From contig NC_030678.2 of NCBI RefSeq assembly GCF_000004195.4, positions 137,393,047-137,457,046 of the forward strand: 64,000 nt of DNA, given 5' to 3'. The DNA is from Xenopus tropicalis. Taxonomy: Eukaryota; Chordata; Amphibia; Anura; Pipidae. Position numbers and translations under genes: made by a program. The notes under the pieces are model-generated. The model did not search any database. It had not been told where the DNA came from and saw only the letters and a program-made list of their open reading frames with translations. This document shows, in pieces, positions 1 through 12,874 of this stretch. How positions within the stretch are numbered: the first letter of the stretch is position 1; each line of letters begins with the position of its first letter.

Positions 1-385
1 CTACTTAAATACTACTGATATCATTCACCCTTAGGATGCGAGTTGGATAGAAAAGAGTAAGTTTTACCAGGAATTGGGTGTAATGTCAAGTTAGTTTGGA
101 TTAATACTCCAAACTAGATGCTTTTAACAACACCAAAAATGTATTTGATTTGAACATATTTATTTCCTGTACATGTAAAAATCTTTTCATCTAAGAAGGA
201 GCCCTAATTTGTGTTATTTTATGTCTGTTCTTTTGCATTCAGCCAGTTAGGCTGGACTTTCCTGGTGTTACTTTTCCTTTAGTGCAAAATGCTGCTTGCT
301 CTGGGGGACAAATTAAGGCCATGTCCCCACATTTTTTGCAGAATCAGATGAATCCTACATGTTCACGTGGTCCAAATCAAAACTC

Positions 386-737
386 TTAAAGGAACAGTAA
401 CACCCAAAAATGAAAGCTTTCAAGTAATAAAAATATAATGCACTGTTGCCCTGCACTGGTAAAACTGGTGTGTTTGCTACAGTAACACTACTATAATTTA
501 TATAATAAGCTGCTGTGTAGCCACGGGGGCAGCTATTCAAGCTGGAAAAAAGGAGAAAAGGCACAAGTTATATAGCAGATAACAGATAAGTTCTGTAGAA
601 TACAATAGTATTTTATCTGTTATCTGCTATGTGCCTGTGCCTTTTCTCCTATGAATGGCTGCCTCCATGGCTACATAGCACGTTATATTTTAGTTACTTT
701 TATACACTTTCATTTTTTGGTGTTACTGTTCCTTTAA
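386..737. mobile_element. T2-like MITE flanked by TTAA, copy 1
   Basis: It starts TTAAAGGAACAGTAACACCC and ends with the reverse complement (GGTGTTACTGTTCCTTTAA). The arms are long and fold back, and each end shows a TTAA. It closely resembles the element at 40555-40932. The TTAAAGG end fits the T2 MITE group known from Xenopus; the family name is from memory. It lies in an ANKRD52 intron. Confidence 0.85.
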
Positions 738-953
738 ATCATGTAATACCACTATTTTTTTTTCTGTTTTTTTTCATTTTGCCAATTTGAATAAGCAAAT
801 TAGGGTTTGTGTTTAGCATTCAGACAATTTATTGCAAAGAAATCAATATTTGTTATATTTCAAATTATTATGCATTCAGTGCATCCAAAGAAATTGGGAA
901 ATGTTGGCAGCTATTTCTTGTGTTAACTGGGGGACACAAGGGTACCTCTAGTT

Positions 954-1244
954 CAGCTATCCCCAACCAGTGGCTTGTGAGTCTCACAAAGCCTTTGAAT
1001 GTTGCTCCTGGTGGCATCAAAGCAAGGTGCTTATTCTTGGATTTTTTACTTAGAGACCAGTTTTGGTTGCATAAAAACTAGGTGTACTGTCCAACAAAAC
1101 TCCTATAGGCTGCCAGTCCACATAGGGACTACCAAATATCCACCCATAGCTCTTATCTGGCACCCCCGAACATTTTTTTGTGGTGTTTCCAAAAAACCTT
1201 CCATTTGAATTTGGTTCATGTGTATAAAAGGTTTGGGACCCCTG
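954..1244. mobile_element. hAT-like non-autonomous element with 8-bp target duplication
   Basis: Ends CAGctatCCCcAACC and GGtttGGGaccCCTG are flanked by identical CTCTAGTT at 946-953 and 1245-1252. An 8-bp duplication is the hAT signature. Related sequences occur at 53968-54240, 45622-45851 and about 62790-62880. Confidence 0.85.
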
Positions 1245-1362
1245 CTCTAGTTTAAAGCTCCTGTCCACAGTAACAGGACACTTGATCAAAATGGAAATAA
1301 ACAGAGTTCCACTGGCTCTGCTTTCTGGCTTTACCCAACTGGTATTTGTTTTCTTCTTGCAG

Positions 1363-1446
1363 AATTAACAGCCAAGATGGTACGGCTGACCTACTGGTAG
1401 AAGCTTTGGGTGCCAAGATTGTGAATAGCAGAGATGCCAAAGGGAG
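1363..1446 (+). CDS. ANKRD52: ANKRD52 exon, ankyrin segment
   Basis: The acceptor ttcttgcag precedes it and the donor gttagt follows. It encodes [18 protein letters not shown] and then [10 protein letters not shown], the end of one ankyrin repeat and the start of the next. It begins with one base of a split codon and ends with AG of the arginine codon. Confidence 0.93.
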
Positions 1447-2047
1447 GTTAGTTTCTTTTTTTCTGGTTTCTGTTAATGCTGTAATACATGTGAAGATAAG
1501 CTCTTAACTAATACATATTAGGGCCCAATATACTTTTTTTTTTTAATTTGTTGTTTTTGTTTAATGTAAACACCCATTTATTGTACAATGCTGCTGAATA
1601 TGTTGGCATTTTATATATTTTAAAGGGAAATTTTCTTCACTTATAGCAGAGGTTCCCAGGCAGTCTAACAGCAGCACATAATGTAATTTTTTTTTTTTTT
1701 TTTTGACGCAGGACTCCTCTTCATGCTGCAGCATTTGCTGACAATGTGAACGGTTTACAACTACTCTTGCACCACCAGGCTGAGGTCAATGCCACAGACC
1801 TCTCTGGTCGGACACCTCTGATGATGTCAGCAGAAAATGGAAGGACTGCAGCAGTTGGTAATTGTACTTCTTGTGTTATATATAGGTCCTCAGTGTTTTG
1901 AGATAAAAAAAAAAAAAAAAATAAATAAATATATATATTTTTTTCCCTGAGGAAGAGCACAGTTGGTGCTCGAAACGTTGGATCGTTTTCATTAAAGAAA
2001 TTTTTTGTTTTCTAAAAAAGTCCCTGCGTGTGCGGCTCATTGTCTTG

Positions 2048-2131
<84 letters not shown>

Positions 2132-4823
2132 TTTAATATGTTCATCCTTTTTACTTGATTAAAACATCATGTCATTCTCTATCCATTCATGTTGTAGAGT
2201 TCCTGCTGTTTCACATGAAGGCGGATTTAACTGTGATGGATATCAACAAGAACACTGCGCTTCACCTAGCCTGCAGCAAGGTAATTATGCTTATCTAGTT
2301 GCGTATGGGGTACTTTCTCCCTGTCGAGGTACTAGTATATTAAATATCACTGTTCAATATTATAACTTAAATGACAGCTTTCAGAAGTAACAGCAGCATT
2401 GACTTTCTTGTTTTTCAAGAAAGTCAATGCCTTTTGTTTTTGCAGTAAGCAAAAACAAAAGGTGTTGCCCCTGTGGAAAGACTGACTTTTTCATCTTACA
2501 GCACTTGTGTTTTTTATATTTAAATTTTTCCTACAGAACTTAGAGTAACCTTTAGACTGTGAGTATGTATCTACCTGCCTAACCTCATTCTGTAATACCT
2601 GTATGAGCATTAATAAGTTGGGCATCCCTTTGCTGCTATAATAGTGTTTACTCTTCTTGGTGGTTCTGTTCAATCACAACAGCATTAGTGAGATATACAG
2701 TTGAGTTTAGTGTCCTGTGCAATTTTCTCAGCTTCTTTCCCTACCATTTGAACAAATTCAAAACAGACCTGTCTTTGTGCATAGGATCATCATCAAGCAG
2801 GAAAGCACCTTTCTGAAGCTACTGTGAAAAAATAGATGTTAGTGGACTTTTAATAGAATGATTTCCAGTTACTACTCTCACTTGCTAACTAAACTTAAGT
2901 GTCAATGTAACCCCTTTTTTAGTAAAATGGCTAAATGAATAAGGCTTGTTCTGACATGCATTTTGACTATTCTTTTCAGTTCGGATATTAGGGCAGACTT
3001 TTAAACTATATAAAAAGGTTCTTTTGTAGTATCCTTATTTACAATATCTTTATTTCTAGGGACATGAAAAGTGTGCTTTGCTGCTTCTAGGGGAGACCCG
3101 GGACCTTGGCCTTATCAATGCAACAAACAGCATGCTGCAGATGTGAGTTGTGTTAATGAATGATGCAGGTTTTTTTTCCCTGTTTTTTTCTTATTTTCCA
3201 ATTAGTTTTCTTGGTTGATCTGTTATATTTTATAATGTAATGCAAAGCCTTTAAGATTATGAAGTGAGTTTCTTGGAGGAGGGACCCACAGGAACAATAT
3301 GTATAATCTAGCATGTTCCCCTAAAATTCTGTTTAGTTAGTAAAACAAACTGTTTCCTGTGCCTTCATGTACAGGTATGTGATATGTTCATGTTTAAATA
3401 TTGCAATAAATAACCTTATGTTATCTTATTAAAAAAACATTTTGCCATAACTAAATGCAAAAGCCACAGTAATAAGATTGAAGTACAAAAATGCAAGCTG
3501 GTTTTGCAGCCATTTAAGATCTCTGAGTAGATTTATGCTGTGATGTAATCAATGATTTTGACAATTTAAATTGTAAAATTGTACGCTCCTGATATTTATT
3601 TTTCTGATCCTTTCCCAGGCCTCTTCACATTGCTGCTCGCAATGGGCTGGCATCGGTCGTCCAAGCTTTGCTTACAAGAGGGGCCACTGTGTTGGCTGTG
3701 GATGAAGAAGGTGAGACCATTACACGTTTTCTTATTCCCTTGTTTAATAAGACAAGTGTTTCTTGCCATGTTTTCACCCATGCAGGAGCAACAGCATTCC
3801 TACTCATGGCTGCTCTTCAGGGGTAGATGCTTTTTAGAAATTATGAGCCCTACTCATTATTAGCAGACACAGCATATTTAGCTGCAAGCCCTAATATTTA
3901 ACAAACAAGTTTTAAGCAGAAATGTATTTCAGACTGTAATAACTCTGTCAAGGAAACGGGGCTGAAAGTCTACTGCAGAGTATCAAACATACATTAAGCG
4001 ATGTGGTTTTAAATGGCAGAATCATTTTTATTATTAGCTGATTCAGTCCCCTACATTTCTATTTAGTCTGAATTTCCAGAAGAAACTGGTGTTTTACATA
4101 GGCAAATTTTTAAGTTTTTCTTATTTAAGTTGATATCCTTCTTCTAGATCATCATACCCATATAATTCATATAAAAAAAATTCCAATTGAGCTGTAGTGT
4201 GTGCAAGGTTTAACCAATTTATCTGAATGCAGTCTTGGGCAGTTTAATATTTCAGCTAGCCAAACTATCTGGCATAATGAAGGGAGTTCTGTTGTCTGAC
4301 CCATAAAATTGCATTAACCCCTTTCACATTACAGTTGTGCATATGTTGATACAAACCCGCACAACTAGTTGTTAATGGATGTTTGAGGATGGTTTGCCAG
4401 TAGTGTATGCATATATTATTCCAGAAGCAGTTTCCTCTAAGTACTTGGCACAATTTTATTTTCTGTACTGCGCAACAGTCCCTCCCTGTATTAAATCATT
4501 GGTACATTTCGCCGCTACTTTAATAGAAACTTCATTAGAATTGTCTAATAAATTTTACTTCTTGCATTTATCTTTTTCACTTGACAGCAGGTCACACCCC
4601 AGCCTTGGCCTGTGCACCGAACAAGGACGTAGCGGACTGCTTGGCACTTATCCTATCCACCATGAAGCCTTTCCCACCAAAAGACGCCATCCTTCCCTTC
4701 AGTTTCAACCTTCTGAAAAACTGCAGCATCGCTGCCAAGACTGCCCTCCCTAATGGTGGCAGCTGCCCCTACACAAAGGATCGTCATGGTTCTATTGCCA
4801 TGGATGGCTGCTACTCTGAGTAG
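1363..4823 (+). CDS. ANKRD52: ANKRD52 3' portion (PP6 regulatory ankyrin repeat subunit C), six terminal coding exons
   Basis: Coding exons join 1363-1446, 1712-1857, 2198-2280, 3060-3142, 3619-3710 and 4591-4823 in one continuous frame with GT-AG introns. The product is a run of ankyrin repeats with [37 protein letters not shown] and [16 protein letters not shown] blocks, then a short non-ankyrin tail ending DGCYSE. ANKRD28, ANKRD44 and ANKRD52 share these repeats; the [26 protein letters not shown] and tail sequences fit ANKRD52 best. Known family role: a scaffold that binds PP6 catalytic and SAPS subunits and helps choose substrates. The first base of the first exon completes a codon begun upstream, so the larger N-terminal part lies left of the window. 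Convergent with SLC39A5, as in the human locus. No frameshift or stop is seen. Confidence 0.95.
1712..1857 (+). CDS. ANKRD52: ANKRD52 exon, ankyrin segment
   Basis: A long T run and gacgcag form the acceptor; the donor is gtaatt. The translation starts [20 protein letters not shown] and continues through [19 protein letters not shown], two ankyrin repeat cores. Phase joins cleanly to both neighbours. The final G joins AG of the next exon to give glutamate. Confidence 0.93.
1946..2040. repeat. GAAACGTTG-type interspersed repeat fragment
   Basis: The sequence contains ctgaggaagagcac, a small stem gagcac/gtgctc and cgaaacgttggatc, followed by a (TA)n tract. This module is widespread in amphibian and fish genomes as I recall; I cannot assign the class. 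Confidence 0.5.
2049..2128. repeat. (TA)n microsatellite
   Basis: About 40 uninterrupted TA units between two ANKRD52 exons. Confidence 0.97.
2198..2280 (+). CDS. ANKRD52: ANKRD52 exon, ankyrin segment
   Basis: It starts after gttgtag and encodes (E)[18 protein letters not shown] followed by TALHLACSK; the donor is gtaatt directly after AAG. A second AG lies two bases into the exon but would shift the frame. Confidence 0.92.
2397..2462. repeat. Two adjacent perfect hairpins
   Basis: Hairpin 1 has arms CATTGACTTTCTTG (2397-2410) and its exact complement (2416-2429), with a 5-base loop. Hairpin 2 has arms CCTTTTGTTTTTGC (2430-2443) and its exact complement (2449-2462), also with a 5-base loop. 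They abut without a gap. Confidence 0.95.
3060..3142 (+). CDS. ANKRD52: ANKRD52 exon, ankyrin segment
   Basis: The acceptor is tatttctag and the donor gtgagt. It encodes [20 protein letters not shown] then ATNSMLQ and the first two bases of methionine. Confidence 0.93.
3619..3710 (+). CDS. ANKRD52: ANKRD52 exon, ankyrin segment
   Basis: The acceptor is tttcccag and the donor gtgaga. It encodes [20 protein letters not shown] and [10 protein letters not shown], a full ankyrin core. The [10 protein letters not shown] end is shared by the family. Confidence 0.93.
4591..4823 (+). CDS. ANKRD52: ANKRD52 terminal coding exon with stop
   Basis: The translation starts [20 protein letters not shown] and passes through [18 protein letters not shown] to a tail ending [13 protein letters not shown] and a TAG stop at 4821-4823. 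The acceptor is a tandem cagcag (4585-4590). Using the downstream AG gives the conserved [10 protein letters not shown] junction; the upstream AG would insert one residue. Confidence 0.94.
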
Positions 4824-6980
4824 CTTCTTTTGCCCTCTGGGTGATGCATCCTTACATTTAATTTATTTAGGATAATTTTAGGGCACTTTTTTAAAGGAGA
4901 ATAAGACACAACATACAGTGGTGTTGAGCTGCTTACTAGGCTTTCCTCCCATTAACCTGCTCTCTTGAGCTGCCCTGGCTTGCACTGAAGCTTATGTAGT
5001 ATTGTACCTTACTTGCGTATGGGGTGGAGATTCTACTTAGGTGAAAGGAGTTTTTAACTGATAGGGTTCCCCTTTCTCCATCTGCACAGTGAGCTGCCCT
5101 TACTAAATGCTTCCATGGTGTCTCTTGCAGAAGGATAAAAGAGAGCGAGGCATTGGTATTTATGAGTTCACTACAATTATTCATCTCTTTGCTGCTGTAA
5201 GTTTTTTGTTTTTTTTTTTCTTTTAAGCCATTATATATTTCAAGAGTCACCAGGCCTTAATGAATTTCAGGCACAGCTTAGAAAGTCTGTCCCTGGAAGA
5301 CTGGACCTGATAGGCAGGTGGCGACTTGTCAGTCGGTTCAAATCCACAGACATGTAGCACTATTATACCCATTACCTTAAAACTATCACAGATGTTCATG
5401 ACTGTTGCATAACAGCTTTTTTATTTTTTTTGCAGATTACTGATTAAGATTCAGAGACAAACTTGTGCTTACTTCCTATTTATGCAAAACAGGTGCCTCG
5501 ATTAGCCAGTCTAATGCATCAGAAACCAACATTCCCATTAAGCACTGCTGCAAAATACCCCCACCAGCTAGGCACTTTAGTGGTTCTGTGTTATCTAGTG
5601 CTTTATTCTTCCACCCTTCTTGTCTGTCATTTCTTTACTAAATGGTACATACCATATTGTCAGTATTTTAATTATTTATTTTAACCCTTTCTGTTGTGGA
5701 CAGCATGTTTTTTTTTTTTTTTTTTTGCATACTAGACCATGCAATTAGTGAAAGGGTTAAATATATATATATATATTTTTTTTTTTTATATCTTGTCTTT
5801 CATCTTTGGCATTTAGAAGTTTTCCTCATTTTTCAAAGTACTATTTGCACTTGAATTCCTTCAATATCTAAATCTGCACCCTTTGTATGTGCACCTCAGT
5901 ACTAGACGTATAATAGCATATATAAGTATTTAGTTGCGTAGGGAATGTTTACTTTAAGAATGTAAGAATGGTGCTTTTGTGTTTGTGCATTTTTATTTAA
6001 TTTTTAAATACAGCAATGTAAATCAAGTTTATATTTGTATTCAGCACGAAACTAGCAACCTGATCCAGATCCAAAACTTGCTTTACAATGCAAAAAGGCA
6101 TTATTTTGATTTGGTTAAGTATTGCAAGTCTCAGAGACTGTTACAAATGCTTTAGGGGACATTGATTTCATAGAGAATTACTAGCCCCTCTTTAGATGAA
6201 CTACCTTCAGCCTTCTTAGAATTTTCTATTAAATTTAGTCTGGCTGTCTGTTATATATATCATTATAATTATTTTTTTTTTTTTTTTTTTTTAAAGACAT
6301 TTCATGTTATAGCAATTGAAAACATTGCCAAAAAAGGAAGCCTTGAAAGAGTAGTTTATAAACGAGAACTTTTTGGTGCTAAAAATGTAGTCTTTATTGG
6401 AATAGTGTTGCAAAATTGTCATTTGGGAAGTTTAAGGGAAAATGATTACAGAAGCTGATCACATGGGGGCTAATATATTAACATAGCTGCTAAATTGCGC
6501 CGGTCAAGTTTGCCATAGCAAGCAGTGCTAGATTTACTTTTAGTTTCAAATTTGTTCTTGACTTATCAGAACTGATTTTTTATTGGTAGCACTGTGTAAC
6601 TGCTCTCCTCAGGTACTTTAGTGGCTATGCTAGTAAATGAAGCCCATAATCTTAATTTGCCAGAAAGTTCATTGGAAAAAAAACATTTTTGGGCAATATT
6701 TTAATATTAACTAATATTTCTTATTTCAGAAGAAAGTCAGCAGACTTGTTAAATTCATATTAGTATGTTGCTGCCAAACCATTAAACACAAATAAGGATT
6801 ACCATGTAATTCTTCTTGATGTAAGAAGAAAACTAAAACTTAGGAATATTGTCATTGCTGTTGTGGGGGGATTTAGTGCAATATCGGAGCATGTTGTCAA
6901 ACAGTCCACATTTTAGATTTTAAAATGAAGTAATTTGGGCTGGTGATAATAAATTATCCCTGGTGTTTTTTTTTTAAGTA
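4824..6980 (+). other. ANKRD52: ANKRD52 3' UTR, minimal extent
   Basis: Non-coding sequence after the stop with no recognisable transposon, as expected for a 3' UTR. The first AATAAA hexamer I see with a U/GU-rich tract behind it is at 6948-6953 (followed by tggtgtttttttttt). Another AATAAA near 7585 and others further on could extend the transcript; the true end is not fixed by sequence. Confidence 0.45.
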
Positions 6981-9900
6981 GCCTCTTTATTTTTAAGTTT
7001 TGGGTTTAAAGACCTAAGTATATTCCAAACAGAAAAAGTTAGATAAAACACACAATATTATAGCTTTAAACTGCATCATGCTATGTTTATGCAGAATGGA
7101 TATCTGTGTTGGTAAATGCTTTGGTAAAATCGCACCAGGCACTGTTGAGACTATTTGGAAGCATGCTGCATAATTGTAACTACCCCTTCATATACAGACA
7201 CACTCAGATGTTGCATAATCATAATCCTAATTTATAGGACAAATAAGCACAGATGGACAGGGGCTGCATGTCATAATATAAATATGTAACCTACAACAAC
7301 CACTACATCAGTTCACCTATAAGCTTTAAAAAGCATTGAATGTAACCTTATAAAGCATTTTGTTAAAAATCTCTAAATTACATTTGTCAGTTAACACTAG
7401 ATTTTGATCAGTTAAATTTTTTTTTAGTAACTTGGGCCAAGGAAAGGGAGTTGTCCTATAAACACTGTATAGTAGTACCCTTGTGCCACCTGTAATTTTT
7501 ATTTGTAGCCAACACATCAGCATAAGTAATATAATCTGACACAATTATTTGCTTTATAAATTGCTCAGTTTTGTAAATAGTGGAAAATAAACTGTTCTCC
7601 CTATATGAGACTAAACTGATAACCTCAGATGTGATTGAGGTACTTTGTAAGGCCCATGTCTCATGCTTAGCTAAGTGCTCATTGTTGCCCACTTTGAATA
7701 CAAAGACATGGTGTTGCTGGAGAACTAAAAATTGTAGAATTGTGCCCCTTAGAGCCTGTATACTAAGAATTTGCAGTGCTCATTGGCGCATGTAGTTAGA
7801 CTGCTCTGATAAGGCATAATAGGGAAAATATACCTCCCTTTTTGAACTCATTCAAGTTCATTTAAAAACGAAATACACCCCCTAAAATTCTAAGAGCAAT
7901 TGCAGTAGGCAACCCTTAACCTCACCTTAACTAAGTAGTTAAAGGCAGAATTGTTTTAAACAGTGCTCATAATTTTTGTAACTGACATTTGATAGTGCCT
8001 CAACCAGATGAGAGAGACTATTTTTCTGTTGGCAGACATTACCTTTTGTGTTTTTGCGTGTGTTTGTGTGTATGTTAGATTTGCACTATTTATGACCTGG
8101 GCTTAAGAGTACCATGGAATTCAGGGGAATATAAAACAAAAAGCTAAGCCTTTTGATCTTTCAGTCTGCTAGAAAGAAAATACATACATTAAAAAAGTAC
8201 TTGCAAGCAGACGCATAGAGACCATGCCACCTATATAGTCTGTGCATGATTTACAATGAAATGCTGTTAATTCACCCCTTTCTTTCAATATGTGAATGCA
8301 AAAGTGTTAACCCTCTTCAGTCAAAACAAATTACCTCAGATTGCTGTTGGTGTTTGAAAACTTGAAACAACTTCCCTGCATCTTTTTTTCTGTAGGGAAG
8401 CCAAGCAGGCCAGTTTGCATTATGTTTTTGTATGTAGTGATCTGCACTATTTGGTTCTTTTCTTGTGTGCCTTCTTAAAATGTAGCATTTGTACATTTTT
8501 GTTTATTTCTACAGAAGTGGGGTTGGTGCGGTTGCCTGTTTTTGTGTGTGAGAGTACAGTTAGCTGTTAGACAGTAACCCCAGAATTCTGAAATGAAACC
8601 GCTTTGGAGCTGATGAATAATGGAATTCATGCTGCCATCTTTCATTAATGCCTTTGCCTCAGACAAATGCTTGGGTTCAAAGATGCTTTCTTGTAGTGCT
8701 AAGGGCTGAGAAGTTGTAATAATGGGGCACACTTTATCTATCTGAAGGCACTAGGTCCACTGCCCTGTCTGGATTTTTTTGTAAACAGATCATTATTTCC
8801 CTCCTTTAAGAATAGATAATAGTGTCTTAATATTATGCTATTGTTTTGCACAAAGTGTTAGGAGTGAAGATATGTGGTACTGTAAAGCTGAGTTTAGACC
8901 CACTAGCACTGTTCCTGTGACCTCAAATCCTGCTCTTTAGTGTATCATAATGTCACTGTTTTTAGATATTTCATGATATAAGCCCCTTCTTTGGTGCTTT
9001 TTGTTGGATCATTTCACAAGTGTTGCCTTGTCCACTTTGTTGCCGCGCATTGTGGTGAGGTGGATGTAATTTGTTTGATATGTGTTTGTGTTCCATTGCA
9101 CAAGTAATCTTGCTGCCCACCCTTTCCATTTTGCATGTTGAGAAAATGAGACAATCAAAGTTCTGTCAAAAGGGCTTTTTAGCAGATTCTCTTCTCTGGC
9201 CTGGCTTTGCTTTGCTTTTCAAGCCCTTTTACTGGTAGGGATATTTTGCAGCAGTTTTGCCCTTCAATATACTCCTTTCACCTAGAAAGCAGCGATGTCT
9301 TGTTCTCCTTTAACAAATCCAATGCGTGCTTTGGCAGCACAGCTTGACAATTCTAAGTAATAAATTGAGTGTTTATTTTTCAGGGGGCCAGGCGTGGTTA
9401 AGCAAAGAAAAGATGCATTATTTTGCTCTAAGAGGTGTTGTCTGGTTCCCTGAGTGCATTGTTTACAGGGCTGTCCTGAAACTTCCATTCCTTCCTACCC
9501 CGCCTGCTTTACCTTCAATCCATGCTGCCATTCCTTTGACTTCTATTACTCATGGGAATGGTTTTGTTTAGGGGTTTCTCTTATCCCCAGCGTTTTCCTT
9601 TTTGCTTTCACACAGCAAATTTTTATGCCAAAGTACCCCTGTTTTTCCATCCTTTAATGTAGTGGGGTCCATCCCTACATAGTCATTGTAAACTTGTCAT
9701 CTGTGGCATTATTTTGGCCCTTAACTGGATTTTGCCTTCTGCCATTCACTCCTATAATGGAAGTTTCTTTCAGCTCCTAATGCAAAGCACTTGTGTCATT
9801 AATAAGCACTTTTCATAACTCTGACTGCTGCTGGTGCCTGCAGAACATTGCTACTGCAATGCAGTCAATGTCCATGCAGCAGTAGAGGATTAAGGTATGT

Positions 9901-12470
9901 AGGGGTTTGACTTCCCATAAGAACACAGAGTAAATGGGGGTGGGTGGAGTGAGAGAAGTCTATTTTATCCTCCATTGCTGTGCTCATTCCTTTCGGGTAA
10001 TACCTTAGTGGAGGAGGCAAATGCAATGGTTAAAAATGAATGAGAAGGAACTTAAAGAAAAAAAAAAGGAAAAAAAAAAAAACAGCACAAATGCATTTCA
10101 TATACAGGTTTACTTGCACTGCCACTGTATAAAAGAAGGAGCTACACCTATGTGGATAGCTAATGTGAGCCATATTGCTGAATGTATCCTCCGACATGAT
10201 ATACCAAGATATTAAATTGAAATATGGTTGCCACTTGGTTACTCAATGGTTGGTTGCCATTGACTTTGTGAGAGGCTTTCACAGCCAATTATATATTTTT
10301 TTGTTTTGTTTTTTAATCTTGGTTGGGTTTTTTGTTTTTAAACATATGACAATTGTTCTCTATTCCTTGCCACACAGACACTTTCATATGTTCTCAATTT
10401 AGGGAGCAAAAGTATAAGGGTACAGACATGCAGAGAATCTAATGTTTTCAGGGTTTTTTTTTTTTTTTTCTTCTTTAAATTTTAAACCGCTATCAGAATT
10501 GCATGGAATGACTCACTGGAAACTAAGTGGTTTGAACCTCTACAATATTAAGCAGGGAACTGAAAGGGAAGTGTTCTGTTTTTCATTTTTTTAAAAAATA
10601 TTGCAAGAAAACTGGACCAAAGTAGAAACCACATTGGTGTTCACAAAGGGGCACAGCTCTGATTTCAACAAGACCCATGCTGGTTTCTGACTGTTATAAT
10701 GAAATTTACCATGTATGAACACTATATTGTTTTATTTTGTGTATATTAATTTTACAGCATTTGCACAAGCACACTTACTGCGTCTCTTGATGAATCTAGC
10801 TAATATTGCTACTTTGAGCCTCAAAAGCCATGGAACCACTAGGAGCCAAAAATAACAAAATTGCCTGTACCCAAGTCTGTTTTAGCAATATGACCTGTAA
10901 ATTTCTCTCCCCTACTTTTTTACTTTGTGAACTTGAAAATGGGAACATTTCCAAACTGAAATTACAAATAGAACCTTTTATTAAAGGAATATAGTGCTGC
11001 CTGCTAATGATCATCCTCAAAATCCTAAATGAGATGAAATAGTGTTTTAAATGGGGAAACTGGGCCAACTGGTGTCCCGTAGTAGAAATGCGAGGGCCCA
11101 CACCCTCCTGAAAGTGATCTAATAGATTGGCCTATGCAATTTCATCTTCCAGGCCTCGTATATGGCTAGCTTAATGGATATCAAGGAAAGATATTCAACC
11201 TCTGAACGTAGGGCTAATGTCACACAGGGCATTTTTGCCCAGTGTAACACAGTCCAGTGTTTGTTTGCAAATGAAAAAGCATTAAACTATAGCTGGTTGT
11301 TTATTTGGGATACTAGCTGAAGCAACAAATGAGGCTATCCCAGCAGTGCAGAGCATTTAGTGGGAGCACATTTAATTTGTAATGAAGGTGGTTATTTGGC
11401 TTACAATTATTTCTTTAGGAGAGGTCAAAATCTAGGCAGTACACCCTTGCTTACTAGAGCAAACATTATATTTGTTAAATTATCCAATTTTGTGCAAAAT
11501 GCTGCTGATCTCTCACCAGTTAACTTTAATGTGGCTATGGTTGTCATTTCATATATTCCACATTCTGCAAAGATCTCTGCTTTGAATCGGAACTCTTGTT
11601 AGCATTTCTTGAGCAGAATGTGCATCCAGCTGAATCATTTTAATTTGGTTTAGCAAAATACTAAAGGTTTGATTCAGCTCAATACTACTGATAATAAACT
11701 TGGAAAGAAATCATTGATTTATTTCAGTATTGACCAAAAACATTAAAGGGTTGCCTCCCTTGACTATAATGGCAAGCAATATGTGAGGGGTTTCTGTACT
11801 CTATTCTAACTTTTCACACCAACAAAAAAAAATTTGGATGGGGGTTTAATAAGGGTGTAACACCTTATGTGACTTCATCTTCACATAGATAATGTCAGCT
11901 AGCTTAGTAATGTGTATATTGTCCACAACAACTGGTCTCCAGAACTAAATATTAGCAACTGATATCGCTTCCACCCCATGGACACATGAAAGCATTGTGT
12001 TACAGGCAGCTTCCCAGTGCTGAGTTTAACCAAATTATCACAAGAAGCCATCGAGCTAAAAACGTTTACAGGCAGCGGCTAAAAATTGCTTGCCAAAATG
12101 TAAAGCATGTTTTTTATTTTTTCTTGTTTTATTCATTTATAGTCGATGCTTGATTTATTTTTTTTAATGATTTTTATCATTAAAAATAACTTTGCTTAAG
12201 TCACAATTCTTTGATGTGTTCTGTAGCTTCATTGTCTGAATAACAAATACATTGTGGGGAGAATAAGATTTTGGCTTCCAGTTGCCTACTTAAGAGTATT
12301 CTGTTGGCTTTATAGAGCTTAATTAAATATCCTTCAATTTAATATGCAATTGTAAACTACATGTGCTTTACTTGACCACTGTGTATGGATTAAAACTCCC
12401 AAATCCTTTATTATTAATGCTTAGCTCAATTATAAATATTGGGGTCTCACAGAGCATATGAGTTATGGGC
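6981..12470. other. Repeat-poor non-coding stretch
   Basis: About 5.5 kb with scattered T and A tracts and no supported gene or clear repeat family, apart from a scrap near 11215 reading ctaatgtcacacagggc that resembles a MITE end. It may include more ANKRD52 3' UTR. Confidence 0.4.
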
Positions 12471-12615
12471 AGATTTATCAAAATGTGGGACTAGAGCTCA
12501 CCACAGAAACATTTTACCCACTTTCCATTTATTCCTGTGAGATTATTAGAAGTGTATTTATCAAAAGGCAAGCTCTAGCTTTCACCCATTGATAAATATG
12601 CCTCTAAAAATCCCA
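12470..12615. repeat. Degenerate MITE related to the GGGGCAGATTTAT family
   Basis: The sequence gggcagatttatcaaaatg plus agagctcaccaca matches the better copy at 12875-12965, then recurs in inverted form (attgataaatatgcc). Confidence 0.55.
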
Positions 12616-12874
12616 TAGGAATAAAGATTGTGAGATAAGAGCTCACTACAGAGAAATTCATGTTACCCATTGTTTTTATTCACATAAATATTGGTGAGAA
12701 CTCATTCCTGTCAAACATAGGCATCCCATCAGTAGAAATAAATATATAAAAGAAAAATTGTCCCATAGTATTAATGTTTTGATTTATTTATAACTAAAAA
12801 CCCACCTACTCAGGCACTGCTGTTTAGGCACACTGGTGATTGCTGTTAGGGATACCCAAATAATCTCTGTCTTT

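Noticed and set aside
1876..2145. Open frames of alternating Tyr-Ile around 2049-2128 and 14595-14827
   Set aside because: They only translate (TA)n microsatellites, which are open in every frame.
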